Below, piece by piece: positions 32,502 through 43,908 of a DNA stretch of 64,000 nucleotides. Within the stretch, counting starts at the first letter, position 1. The number at the start of each line of letters is the position of its first letter. The translations under genes and the position numbers were made by a program. Source of the stretch: Physcia stellaris (taxonomy: Eukaryota; Ascomycota; Lecanoromycetes; Caliciales; Physciaceae); assembly GCA_018902385.1 (NCBI GenBank), contig JABSSW010000038.1, positions 186,001 to 250,000 of the forward strand. Reading direction: 5' to 3'. Under the pieces are notes generated by a model. The model was given only the letters and a program-made list of their open reading frames with translations. It made no database searches and had not been told where the DNA came from.

Positions 32502-33470
32502 ATGGTAGGTGGCATTCGCGCATAGAACCGAAACACTCCTAACAGATGCACAGAATTCCCTGTTCAACTCCGCACTCAAGCAATCAACCTCGATCCGCCG
32601 CGATCTGGATGCCCTTGCTGAAGATCCGGCAGCCTCTTCACCTGCCCTCCAAGGTATGATGCTCATCCAATCTCGTCCCGATTTCTCCAGCGACCCCACT
32701 GACCATATGCCTTTACAGGCCAGATCTCCACCTCCTTGACCTCCCTATCCAGGACAATTGACGACTATGCGGCAATGGCGAAGAACGAGCTAAATCCTAC
32801 AAAACAAGATAAAGCCCATGAGCGACTGAAAACGTTCCGCGCCGACCTGTCAGACTATCGTCAGAGCTTTCAACGGCTGAAAGGCTCGCGCGAGGAAGCA
32901 CATCAGACGACGACTCCAAACCACAACGAACTCTTCACCCGTCGACCACATCATACCTCGACGCCCGAGAACCCTTATTCTGCCGCCATTTCACAATCCC
33001 AGTCTTCTCTTCCGTCTTCCTCTCCCCTCTTTTCTCCAAACGGCGGTCAACCTCAATACCGCAACGCTGCAGGTCAACTCTCATTTGGCGCCTCGCCAGA
33101 AGACTACTCACGCGAGAGCCACGCTCTAAGAGAACAAAGTTTCATGGCTCAGACGAACTCACAGCTAGATGAATACTTAGAAAGAGGAAGAGCGGTACTG
33201 GGGGACCTGGGACAGCAAAGGGAAATGCTGAAGGGAACACAAAAGCGACTGTATGGAGTTGCAAATACGTTGGGGGTTAGTGGGGAGACGATAAGGATGG
33301 TCGAGAGGGTGAGTCTTTGCTAGTAGTAGTCAAACAAGGACCAGCAATCTGAGGTGGGAATAAGTTGCTGACTTTACAATCAGAGAGCGAAGCAGGATAA
33401 GTGGATATTCTGGGCTGGCGCGATCGTTTTCTTCGTTTTTTGTTGGTTGGTGATTCACTACCTTCGATGA
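32502..33470 (+). CDS. BOS1: Protein transport protein BOS1 (ER-Golgi v-SNARE)
   Basis: BOS1 is a membrane SNARE on ER-derived COPII vesicles that pairs with Sed5, Bet1 and Sec22 for fusion with the cis-Golgi. Four exons: 32502-32504 (the ATG alone), 32554-32653, 32719-33308 and 33384-33470, giving 259 residues. The ATG-only exon is supported because splicing yields MNSLFNSALKQS, the expected BOS1 start. The first intron has a CCTAAC branch site. Other features: a helical N-terminal domain (QISTSLTSLSRTIDDYAAMA), the family motif LFTRRPHH..STPENPY, a SNARE motif (LDEYLERGRAVLGDLGQQREMLKGTQKRLYG, split here as 'LDEYLERGRAVLGDL' and 'GQQREMLKGTQKRL') and a C-terminal anchor (WIFWAGAIVFFVFCWLVI) ending HYLR. 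Length fits the family. Confidence 0.95.
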
Positions 33471-34000
33471 CCTATCGAGTATCCGAGGCTATCCAGCGAA
33501 CGAGGCTCTCTTCAATCTGATGGAGTGTACGGAGACCAAGGGGGAGTAGGAAGGTATATTGTGTATGATTAGGCCAATTCCAGAATCCAAGCGTGGCGTC
33601 AAGGCACAAAGTTGATAAATATATTTTGCATCACAGACGCAACCAGACTATACTACGTTCCAGCCTATGCTCTACACGATAGCTTTTCGGAAGTCATTTG
33701 CGATCACGACGAAAACCGCGCGCTCAAGAGCAAGGAGATGCCCTGGTTGGCATTAATAGGTACTGAGGAAACGATTCCCGCACTTTGATCCTTAAGAAGC
33801 CACGATTCCGGAGTTAGGACTTAAGAGCTGGGCGCGCGTCGTCACGTTTCCACAAACACGAAAGTCCTCGAAGTAATCGATAGGATAGACGAGCATTGAG
33901 CTGCACCTCCACCATCCAGACCTTGCCCAGATCCTTGTTCGTGACAGAGACCGTGTCTCACATCACCTGACTGAAGGCATAGCAAGTCTTCCTTACAGCC

Positions 34001-35343
34001 ATGTCACGTCCAAGTGTTGCACCCTCTCAGCGAAACTTTACCCTCACCGAAGAGCTTGAGAAACTCGAGCAATCCATAACGCTCACTCTCCAAGGCTCGT
34101 CCTTCTCCGCTTTGCTCAATTCGACTTCAGCTAAGAGTTTCTACAGAGATTGACCACAATTTCAGCCGCGCCCACCGAATAGTCACAACCAGCATTCTCC
34201 CCGTCGTCGAACAATATGCCCAAAACTCCTCGGCCGTTTGGGAAGGTTCCAAGTTCTGGAAGCAATTCTTCGAAGCCAGCGCCAATGTGTCTCTCTCCTC
34301 ATACGAAGAGCCTCCCGAAGGTGCTGACCAGGAACCCACAAACACCGACATCGGCGCAGAAGACTACCAAGACCCCTCAACCCAATTAACCCCCTCGTCC
34401 TCATCCTACGCCTCCCTTTCTCAGGAGGAAGATCAAACCACCACCCCCGAACCACGTACCTACCGTCCCTCCTCCCGCCAGCAAGAAGAGGAAAGCACCC
34501 TCCTGACACCACGCGCAAAACCCTCCGCTCAGCCATCCTTCTCCTCTCCCTACGAGTCCCTCAAACGCACCGTCAACCCCCCCTCTCACACCGACGAGCC
34601 CTCAACTTCCACCCTCCCCTCCACACCGCGTGCCCAAAGAGGTTCACCAACGCCCGACTCCTCCCCTTTCGCTCCCCGCCCGCCAGCCTCCACAGCCCGA
34701 ACACCCGCGAACGACGTCCTCCTCCACCGCGTCCTAGACAAGAACTGGCGCTTACAAGCAACGCCGCACGCGCAACCCAAACTCCCCAATCGCGCATTCA
34801 GCTCGGTCAGAAAAGGCGGGGGCGTACCGACAGAGATTGGCGCACGGGAGGAAGCTGAAAGAGACGAGCTGGACGACAGCAGTCCCTTCGTGCCGGCACC
34901 GGAGCTACATGCCGAGGTCTTTGAAAGCCCATTGCGGCGGACGAGGGTCCCAGGCGTATCTCTGCTTACGCCAGCGAAGGGGAAAGGCGGTGCGAACCCA
35001 AAGGCAGGGAGAGAAGGGGCAATGGGCGGGGGAAGAAGAAAAGAGAAGGATATCTGGGACAGTGACAGCGATGACGAGGGCGGGTTGGAAGAGGGGCTGA
35101 GTCCGCCCAAGACGATGCAATTCCATATTCCGAGGGAGCGCTTGTTGAGGACACCTGGTATGCTTCCCCTATGTTGTCGGACAGGGAAGGGGGCTAATTA
35201 ATGGTTATCTAGCGAGGGAAGCGTCGAAGCGGATCGTGGAGGATTTGCTCCAGAGTGCGGGCGGGAATGTGACGGACGATTTGGATGAGGATAGTCCGAG
35301 CGTGGTGCGAAGGACGCAGGCGATGGATGAGGATACCTTCTAA
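34001..35343 (+). CDS. ASK1: DASH complex subunit ASK1
   Basis: ASK1 belongs to the DASH/Dam1 ring complex that couples kinetochores to spindle microtubules and is a Cdk1 target. Three exons: 34001-34094, 34147-35157 and 35213-35343, 411 residues. The conserved N-terminus is present (FTLTEELEKLEQSITLTLQ, then EIDHNFSRAHRIV...ILPVVEQYAQNSS and WKQFFEASANVSLSSYEE). The rest is long, Ser/Pro/Thr-rich and disordered, with many SP and TP dipeptides (TPRA, LTPAKG, SPPKT) that could be Cdk sites. It ends with VVRRTQAMDEDTF. Intron 1 begins with GC rather than GT (CAAG|GCTCGT). That is the only junction I found that gives the conserved LTLQEIDHNF. Intron 2 is GT..AG. The exon 2 coding strand is unusually C-rich. 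Confidence 0.92.
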
Positions 35344-35534
35344 CACCCTAACGAGGTGCAGGCGAGAGTTTGCTGAGGTGATCGGCTACGAAAAGGTGCA
35401 TGAAAGGGCATATCTCAGGGCCTCTGTAAGCTTAAAAACGAGCAATGTTTGCACTCAGATTCAGGACCGAGACCAGATCGTGACGCTTGAGCTTGGAGTC
35501 AAGCTTCGAAGCGACCTGAGCAAATGATATCAAT

Positions 35535-35850
35535 ATGGCAGTCTCGACTCTCTCCCATCTCCCACATCGAGCTCTGCTCCTCATTTTCGCTGCTATGTAC
35601 GTTTTCCTCGCACCTCTTGCACTAGACGGGCTACTCCCACACTCCTTGCTCACGGGAAAAAGACAAGTAGATATCCGACGATGAAAACTTCGATGAACGG
35701 AGGTATCTCAAAACAAAAAAACTCGCTCAAATGCGCTTGCAAAAACAATTGGACGAAATAACGGGGAAGGTAAGACAAAAATCGACAAACACATAGCGAA
35801 AGCTTTCCTCTAGAAAGCAATCTCGATAATCCCAGCTTAGATGTCATGAT
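35535..35850 (+). CDS. Possible small protein of about 60 residues, unknown
   Basis: Between ASK1 and the LIM-RhoGAP gene, 35671-35769 reads as a protein-like exon, ISDDENFDERRYLKTKKL then AQMRLQKQLDEITGK, followed by a good donor (AAG|GTAAGA). A preceding frame from ATG 35535 (MAVSTLSHLPHRALLLIFAA) has a hydrophobic segment. It could splice into that exon using a GTTTTC donor, or the true first exon may lie elsewhere. The 3' exon could be KAISIIPA and stop. Very short multi-exon proteins are easily missed. No family recognised. Confidence 0.32.
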
Positions 35851-35968
35851 CTGGTAGGTTGTGTGGGTATACCCGGAGGGAGGAAGCCACGATGAATGCC
35901 CCCTTCTTCTTCTTCTTAATTTTCTCATCTTTTCTCATCATACCAGCTCTTTCCCAGCGTCAAGGATT

Positions 35969-38900
35969 TCATTCCCTCGCTCCACTCTCATTCTGGCCTA
36001 AAAAGACGGCCTGACAATTCTCAATCAAGAATTGGACCGCCCGGTTCTTCTCTTGACTTTCTTGCATCTCTCTCTTCAGACTTTCCGGCCGCATGACGGT
36101 CGGGGCGAAAACGACGGCCACGTTCAGGCTCGTCATCAGATTGTCCTTCTCTCGCTCTACCACCCTGGCCAGATGAAAGACCAGAAACTCAAGGGTATCC
36201 CTATGCCTCGGCGGCAGCTCCAAGATGGCATTCCGCATCAGCCCTATCGTCTCCGCGGGCGGGCGTTGAGGGGGCGGGTTCTGGTTGACGTTGGGGGGAT
36301 GACTGGAATAAGAATCTTGAGGAAGAGAGACGCTGTTGAGGAGGAGGTCGTAGACAGGGAAGGTAATCAGCGGGGTAGGTAATTTGCGGAAGTATTGTTT
36401 CAGGGTGGATGTTACGGCGTTGATGTCAAGATCTGGGTCGGAGATGTCATAATCGTTACTGCGCTCGAAGCCTTCACGGATTTGAAGGATTTGAGAGTTG
36501 CCGCCGGACTTGCGGTAGATGCCTTCGACGTCCATGCCTACATGATATTGTTAGGAGTCGGCAAAAGAATTAGAAGTGATGTAGGTACCTCTTGTTTCGA
36601 CTTCTTCTATGCAGCGCTGGACAATGCCAGGAATGCCTGAACGCTCGTACTCAGCACGGTGCTCGAGTTCACTGCCAAACAGAGCTGCATTCTGTCAGTA
36701 AAGTGTGATAGCGATACTACATGTATAATGCTTACGTGGAAACCCATCGGAGTTCGTAGGCGTACTACCGTTGGTCGACGGATTTTTCCATTGTTGTTGA
36801 GGCACAGGCTTCCTCTGAGTGCCAAAAAAGCCAAAACCTTGACGTGATGGATCGTGTATTTGCGATTTGGGCACACTTCCTAAAGAGTAATCTTGATTTG
36901 GCGGTATCGAGCCATACGGCACACCCTCTGTGTATTGTCCCTCGCGCGCTGTTTTGGTGTCATTGGAGGTGAAAGCTCCCTTTAGACCCTTCGTTACACC
37001 TTTGGCGACATTCTGACCCTTTTTCCAATTGAACTTCTTCGGCTGAGCTCTTTTGATATTCACGACTTGCGGTGCGTTCAAGTAGGTCGCATTTTCAGCG
37101 TCTGGCTCGGTCATAGTGGATCCCGTGAAGTTGCTTTCTGCCAGCGAAGGACCTCTTTGTTGCCCATCAATGGAAGCCGTCGACCTATCTTTGGAATGGT
37201 GCGTGTAGATACCGAGTCCGTTAAGCGGCGGCCGTACGATGTCCAACGATGGTCCTGCGTTGGCTTTGTATAGCTCATGTATGTTGTGCGCCAATTGATT
37301 GTTCAGGTCGGCAAGCTCAGCGTTTTTCGAAGAAAGTTGTTCGAATTCAGTGAAGCTCTTATTCTTAGCCTGCGTAAGCTGAGTAACTTCCTCCTTCAGT
37401 TCAAGCTTCTGCTGCGCGAGATCCTCGATATCGGGCACATACGAGTCCTTCAGTGCCTGCAAGGACTCTCCAAATTGCCGTACCACAGTATTGCTCATAC
37501 CGCCGAAATCTAAAGGATCGCTACTCTTCTTGGTGTTGGCTATGTGTTCGGTCAGTATCTCCAATTCTCGAACTACAATCTCTTTTTGGACGTCGAGCTC
37601 AACCATCGTGGTTCTCTTTCTTCTAAGCTCCGTGTTCATATCTTGAATATTCTTCTTCGCTTCAACGGCCGCTTCCAGCTCTTGTAGCTTCCGCTCCGTT
37701 TCAGCATTCTTTTCCTGTTCACGGTGCAATTTACTCTTGAGCCAAGAAACCTCATCTCTCGTATCCGGTGAAGAAGACGTAGAGCTGGTAGCGTCGGGTG
37801 GGAAAGTACTTCCATTCAGAGGTGACTTGGGCCATTTGTTCTCTTTTGACAGCCGCGTCCCTCGGTCACTGTAGCTTCTGTTATGACGGACAGAATTTGA
37901 CACACGCCGCAGAAAAGACGAATGCTCTTGATGCGTCTCATTGCCCAGTAACCGAATAACGTCATCATCCAGAGACTGATCCTCGAGGTGCCGAGGGAGT
38001 TTGGGGGAGGCCGGAGCATCCTCGCTTCTGGAAAGCTCCGACTTTATTGTACTGACTGAATCATTTCTTGTTTTTTGATAATTGATTGGCGCTTGGGGAG
38101 GTGCTCTCGGCGTACTGAAAGCCTTCTCATCCGACACTGATGGCTGTTTCGGCGGCTTTGGCCGATCGCGAGCACGTGGTGGTGGATGTAGGATTTCGTG
38201 GTGGCCAAGCGATGACGGAGAATCTATGGGTCTTGGAGTACTCCTGGTACTACTGCTGAGAATGGAAGTAGAGGGATGCTCAGAGGTACTTGTAGCAGGC
38301 GCAGATGAAGGTTTGTCCTGCAGATCTTCATCACTCATTATCCTTGTCGATATCTTCTGATTAGCCGTGTCTTCTCTCCTACCAATAGGTACACCATGTT
38401 TAGTGCCTCCTGACGTGAGCAAAGAATCACCTCTCCGGGGTAATATTGTTTGTTGGTTAGAAACAGGGGACGAATGCGACGTCGATGAGTCCATTGAGCC
38501 ATTATCGTGGCTCCTAGAGTCCTGCGTGGTCTGCGACGAGCCGTCAAAGTCCTGGTCATTCTTCGTAGAAGCTGGCGATTCCGTTGGAGGTGATGCAACC
38601 TGCTGATCCTTGATGTGAACATTAGCTGAAGATGGAGCAGACCTTGATTTTGAGGCAGCTAACGACGTATCGACAGGTGATATTTTCTCAGACTTTGAAT
38701 TCCTCGGCGAGTGCCCAGACTTCTTGTTCTTAGGAACATCACCAAGCTTGAATTTCCCACTCCGTGATTCGCCGTTCGTCCGCACAGAAGATTCCGCCGA
38801 TATGTCATTATTCCTTCCATAGCTGATTGTCCCTGATAGGCTATTATCTCTTCGTTTACGCACATAGTCCGGACCGTCGTGACCGATGTCACGGCCAATT

Positions 38901-40218
38901 TCTTGATAGGCTATGTGAGGGCTGCTTGGCCCAGATGACGGCCGAGACTCTTCAGGAGATTCGAGGGGCGGCGAAGAATAGGCGCCTTGCTCTTGTGACA
39001 CTTTCCTGACCGTCGATTTCTTAGTTGTGAAGTAGTCTTTCGAGTTTCCATTAGTGTCGTTGGCTATAGGCTTGACGGGCTCGCTATGGGATTCATAATT
39101 TGCTTTCATTGAAAGTGGGGATGGTCCGGGTGCGGGGTTTGGATCGAGAGCCATGGGTATAAAAAAATTCTCGCCGTTTGTAGACTCATCCGACCGCTGT
39201 GAAACCATAGAGGTTCTGTTGTACGTAGTTGATGGGAGGGTCAAGTTTTCTACATCTCTTAGCTCGTTGAACCCTGAACAACACGCCGAGGATTTACCTT
39301 TCCTATCATCAACACGTGCTGCCGGCGACATCTCCCGTCTTCCGCTTCGTGATGATTCGGATCTTTGATTTGGAGGTCTCTTCTGCACAGTTCGTGGAGC
39401 ATCTGTTGAAGTTTCTGAGTATGAGCTTGATCTTGAGGTTGAGGGTCTTTTCTGTAACGTACGTGGTAATTCTGTCGGTGTATCTGAATAACTATCGAGA
39501 GGACTTTCAGTGTCAGGCGAAAAAGGTTGAGGTACGGCGTTGGGCGGCAAAGACGGCAAAGACTTGTCGAGCAGCATTGTACCACTACTCTGGGATTGCA
39601 ATTGCTGCTGTTGTTGATACTGCTTGTGGCGACTTCCATTCCCCTTCGTTGCCTTTTTCCTCCGCCTCTGCATCAACGACTCATGGCATTCCATACAAAA
39701 TATCCCTTGCGAAGTCCGGGCATATTTCAGGTTCTCAATCTTTTTCTTGCAGTTTCGGCATTTGAAGCAGGTCGCGCAGAAGGCCTGGTCACCGGTAAGG
39801 ATAGCCAGATCCTCGATCTTGTTGCCACATGCGCTACAACTGTAGGTACAATTGTTGCAGATGAGCGACCCGTCGCCGAGAAGGAGAAGGTTTGCATCGG
39901 AGTCGAGGAGTGTGCCGCAGGTGTTACACCGGAAGCAGTCTATGTGCCATCGATTGCCCGCTGCGAAATGTTCAGTATAACGACATCGCAATGAAATCAT
40001 CTTGTGAAACGTACCAAGTTCGAAGGCCTTCCCTTCCTCGAGTATCTACGTAAAGTAACAGATCGTCAGTGATGGGGGCTGAACCGTGGAGGGGCATTAG
40101 CTGAAGACAGAGTGGGCTGATGCCGTACCTCGCCGCAACCTTTGCACGGATAGGCGGCCTCGTCCTGTTCCATGGGGGAGTCAGGAAACCCAGGATACAC
40201 GGCGGGCGACTCCATCAT
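35969..40218 (-). CDS. Rho GTPase-activating protein with two LIM domains (RGA type)
   Basis: About 1,340 residues. Starts at ATG 40218 (MMESPAVYPGFPDSPMEQ). Two LIM zinc-binding domains follow: CKGCGE..HIDCFRCNTC..CNNC, then CSACGNK..CFKCRNCKKK..CMEC, at about residues 25-140. Two small introns interrupt the first LIM (after GCGE and FEL). Next come about 650 disordered Ser/Pro-rich residues, a coiled coil at about 720-900 (TRDEVSWLKSKLHREQEKN, LEILTEHIANTKK), and a C-terminal RhoGAP domain (LFGSELEHRAEYERSGIP, GIYRKSGG with the catalytic arginine, LKQYFRKLPTPLI, NVAVVFAPTVMRPE). Introns near 36735-36680 and 36580-36535 lie within the GAP region. The architecture matches yeast Rga1/Rga2 and their filamentous-fungal relatives, which switch off Cdc42 or Rho to control polarity. 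Which GTPase it acts on cannot be read from the sequence. Confidence 0.9.
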
Positions 40219-42655
40219 GACCTCTCAACACAACACCGATGTTTGCCACCATCAATGTCGACGTCGAGTGTGACAAGCGACGTTTGAGCCTCTGCCCGCT
40301 AAGCTGTCAATGAGTTTAAGGCCTAGAGTAGAAGGTCAGGAACGACGGGCCTTCGAGGTGGCCTCCGGTACCCCCTCGGAAATGGATCAGTGCCTGGACT
40401 GCAGGCACCGTAGGGCGGACACACACAGCAACTGGTTGGAGGGGTGTATGCGCAATGATTACCGCTTGCCGATAGGTGAAGCAAGGACAACCGCGAGCGA
40501 CAAGCGGGCAAAGGTGAGTGGACAGCGTAGGAATGGGACGATTATGGGTGTTGGGGTCCGCAGTATTACTGTTCTGTACTATGGGCGTATGAAAGACCAT
40601 CAGCAGGATTGCTGTTCCTCCCACCAAGACCCCACGCTGCTGCTGCCTCTGAGGTATCACAGGCGTGCGATGTTTGGACGAGGTCGATGTAAGCTGCGCA
40701 TGAAGGGATTCAGTAGTCTCGGTTTGTGATAACCTAATGCTGAAGTGTGCGCACATTCGTGGTAGTTTGCAGGTTGACTTGCAAGTAGCGAACACGATTG
40801 TGGCTTAGTCTTCTGTGTAGGCAAGGATGGACGTCGACTGATGCTCGTTTCAGAAGTAGGGGGTCGATCACTGCCGAAGACTCTCTAGCTAGCAACGTTA
40901 ATTAGTCGGGGTAAAAGACACTTGGACCTGGTCCATCACATCAGACGAATGAGCTTCAGGACTTTGGGTGATATGATCATCGACAGCACGGGGAACCTTG
41001 GGCCAGCAGCGAGACCCGTGGATTTAAGGAACGGCGATGTGATTAATACAGCCTTCAAATCCTTCCATCCTAGCACATACGAAACAGATCACGATGGTTC
41101 GGATGCACATCCAAGCCACACGGGGGGGGAACTGTCACTTCGATGTCGATATATCGAAAAATGACCACAAGGATATAATAGGGTAATTCTACGGAGTTGC
41201 GTTAAAAGTGCTCACCAGATACGAGGACATGCTCGTTCTGCAGCCACTCTATTTGTGGTTCACTCGGTTCAGCGCTGTCACCGCCTGCCTGACAAATAAG
41301 AATGCATCATTGTCCATAATAATGAAGCGTTGGGCAGGATTGTTGAGGCAGATGTGTTCTGATCGTATCGTTTGTGGTCTCATGGTTCCTTCCACCTGGG
41401 TAGTTCGTTCGTTCGATGCACCACACCATCTTTCTCATCGCCTTCCTATATAGTCACCTACCAATAGCACGCCTTTGTAAGAGATTCAGCCTCAATTACC
41501 GAATGAAGGGTCGAAGACTGAGAGAAGACTCAAAGGATCCAGGGTCATGAAGCCAAGCAAGCGCCTTCGGCTTGGCGTGTGTCCGCTAGAAGGTCGAATC
41601 AGACCCTTTTCGACCACAGCGATTGGACGATCTTTCACATTTCATCGATTTTTTCACCGATTGAGAAGTACTTATATTTTACATGTGATTCGGTCGAGAT
41701 CTGGAGGATCTGCTTGCTGCAGATTTGTCATACCTAGACGATTTTCAAGTACAACCGCTATAGTTCATGAGACGGCGCTCAAGACAAAACAATAATAATA
41801 ATGCAGTCCTGAAATGGTTCAATGCCATTGGATCCACCATAATCCAGGCCTCGACAGTGTTCCAAGTCCGAAATCAACATGATTTTCAACCTCCCTTGAG
41901 CAATACCAACAAAGGCCTTATCTACCCGTCCTAGACCTACTGGAGTGGTTCACCCGTCCTTGCAGCATAGACATTCCTAATGCTGGATCTACGAATCGCT
42001 CACGTACTTGCCTCACCTCTCTCGGGTGCTTCCCTCTGCTTTGTATCATCAATGATTCGTGGCCGTATTCCTTGGCCTAATAATCATAAGAGGTGCAAAG
42101 TTCATGCACACCCAACGTACCCGACTTCGGGGAGAAACCAAGAGCTAAACATTTCCCCCTGTCACGGCATTCCAATGCTTCAAAGTTTGTTCCAAGATCG
42201 GTGCCTGTTCCGGTACATTGAGAGCTTACCTACGTCAGGATACCCAGTAGCATAACTGAAACACACCAGCCCATGCGATAGAAAGTGGCCAACCCTGAGG
42301 GTTAAGCATTGATATTTTAGAGAGCTTGATTTTTGACTGGAAATCAGTGCGGTCGAAGGCAGAACAATAAATCTGAGCGCGATGGTTGACGCTGTATATC
42401 TTACGTTGGTCGATTTATGTGCTGACAAGGGTGTGCGTCCATCCACCTGAGCCACCTAGTAAATTAGAACGGAATAATGCAGGGGATGTAAGGCGATAAT
42501 GAGCTTTGAGTAGGTAAGATCAGATCTCAACCGTACGCACTATAGGCATCTAATCTGTTCTCACTCTCATGTGAGACCAGTATACTAGCAGTTATGGTTA
42601 TAACACTGATGGATAGACACTCAATAAGAATACCCCAGGCTAAACAATTATGTGA
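40219..42655. other. Long intergenic region, no gene recognised
   Basis: 2.4 kb between the start of the LIM-RhoGAP gene and the end of SEC62. The left 600 bp should contain the RhoGAP promoter and leader. A 159-codon minus-strand frame at 40316-40795 overlaps that leader and has no domain features. The remainder (40.9-42.6 kb) has only short frames and no repeats I can define. Confidence 0.45.
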
Positions 42656-43908
42656 TCAATCCTCTTCTACTTCTTCTACACGTGGAGTCAGGTCCCGCTG
42701 TTGAGCAGTACTACCATCTGGAGGCGCCGCAGGCTCTGATTTGGCATCCGTGACGCTTGCTTTGGACTTCGATGTCTCTTTAGGGGCTTTCGGAGTCTTC
42801 TTCGAGCCTTTCTTCTTTTTCTCCTGTAAAAAATGTCAGCAAAGATTGGGATGAAGACGTGCATGCTGTGGACAGTCACCTCTTGCCATCCCCATACGGG
42901 CCTGAAGCTATCGAAAAATCCAACATCCTCGAAAAGATTAGGATAAAGCCACAGTCCAGGCGGAACAGTGAACACCGTGATACAAAACAGAATTAACCTG
43001 AATATAGCCATGGCGAAGAAGAGACCTAACAAGCCTAATGCACCCATACTAAGATACCAGACGCCTATCCTCAATGTCATAGGCCACAATGGAAACATAA
43101 CCCCAGCAAGAATGACGAGCAAAGCACCCCCAGCGTACAACTTTGTCTTCCATTGGGGACCCTCATATAGCCAGATGTAGTGGAGATCATCAGATATATC
43201 CTGCTGTTGCTCGATCTTGACGTGCCACAGACCCTTGACTCGCTTTTGCTTCGCAGGAGGCGCATGGTTGTGTCCAGCATGCGGATCCGTCTTTGAGACA
43301 CGGAGAGCTAGGAGGGATAAAGGTAGGAGCTTGAATACTTCTGAGGCGATGGCGGGAGATGTGACTGGAGGGAGAAGAGGATTTTTGCTCGCAGCTTTGG
43401 TGTAGGCGGGTGATTGTAGAGCACGAAGAGCTCGTTTGACTGATGAAGATGTCAGCATACGGCTTAACCATAGAAAGACGAATCCACAACCTCTGAACAT
43501 GTCTTTTCGTTGCCCATTAAGAATGCAAGTCCTTAGCTTCAAGTCCTGCCCTCGCAACCATTTTGCAACGGCAAGACCTTTTGGATCTGGTGCACCTGGC
43601 GTGATCGGTACTTGCTGACCTTGTTGACCTTGTGTCTGAGGCTGTCCCGACTGCTGCTGCATCGCCTGCTGCTGCGCCATCTGTTGTTGCCGCTGATGAT
43701 TTTCGTAGGCTTGCTGTTTCAACTTGAGTATATACTGGTCCATAGTCAGGCCCGCCTTTTTCGCATCAGCCTCGATTTGCTGTCGCTGCCAGTTCTGAAA
43801 TTGCTGAGGCGTCATGCCACGCTTTTGAGCTTCGATGGCGATCTGTTGCTGCATTGCGGCCAGTTGTTGGGGCGTGGGCTGCTGCCCCGGAGATGGAGTA
43901 CCAGACAT
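42656..43908 (-). CDS. SEC62: Translocation protein SEC62
   Basis: SEC62 is a subunit of the ER Sec62/Sec63 complex that helps post-translational translocation of proteins through Sec61. Three exons: 43908-43491, 43439-42880 and 42823-42656, giving 381 residues. Introns of 51 bp (donor GTTGTG) and 56 bp join MFR|VKRALRALQSPAY and VWGWQE|EKKKGSKK. The N-terminus carries a Gln-rich tract (QQPTPQQLAAMQQQ, HQRQQQMAQQQAMQQQ) typical of filamentous fungi. Family core: AVAKWLRGQDLK, KNPLLPPV, FKLLPLSLLALRVSK, DPHAGHNH. Two membrane segments follow (LYAGGALLVILAGVMFPLWP and LSMGALGLLGLFFAMAIFRL), with the FDSFRPVWGW motif and a Lys/Glu-rich cytosolic tail. Reading straight through the introns gives a different C-terminus; the spliced form is the sensible one. 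Confidence 0.95.

Noticed and set aside
40316-40795. 159-codon minus-strand frame
   Set aside because: Lies in the leader and promoter of the LIM-RhoGAP gene and shows no protein features.
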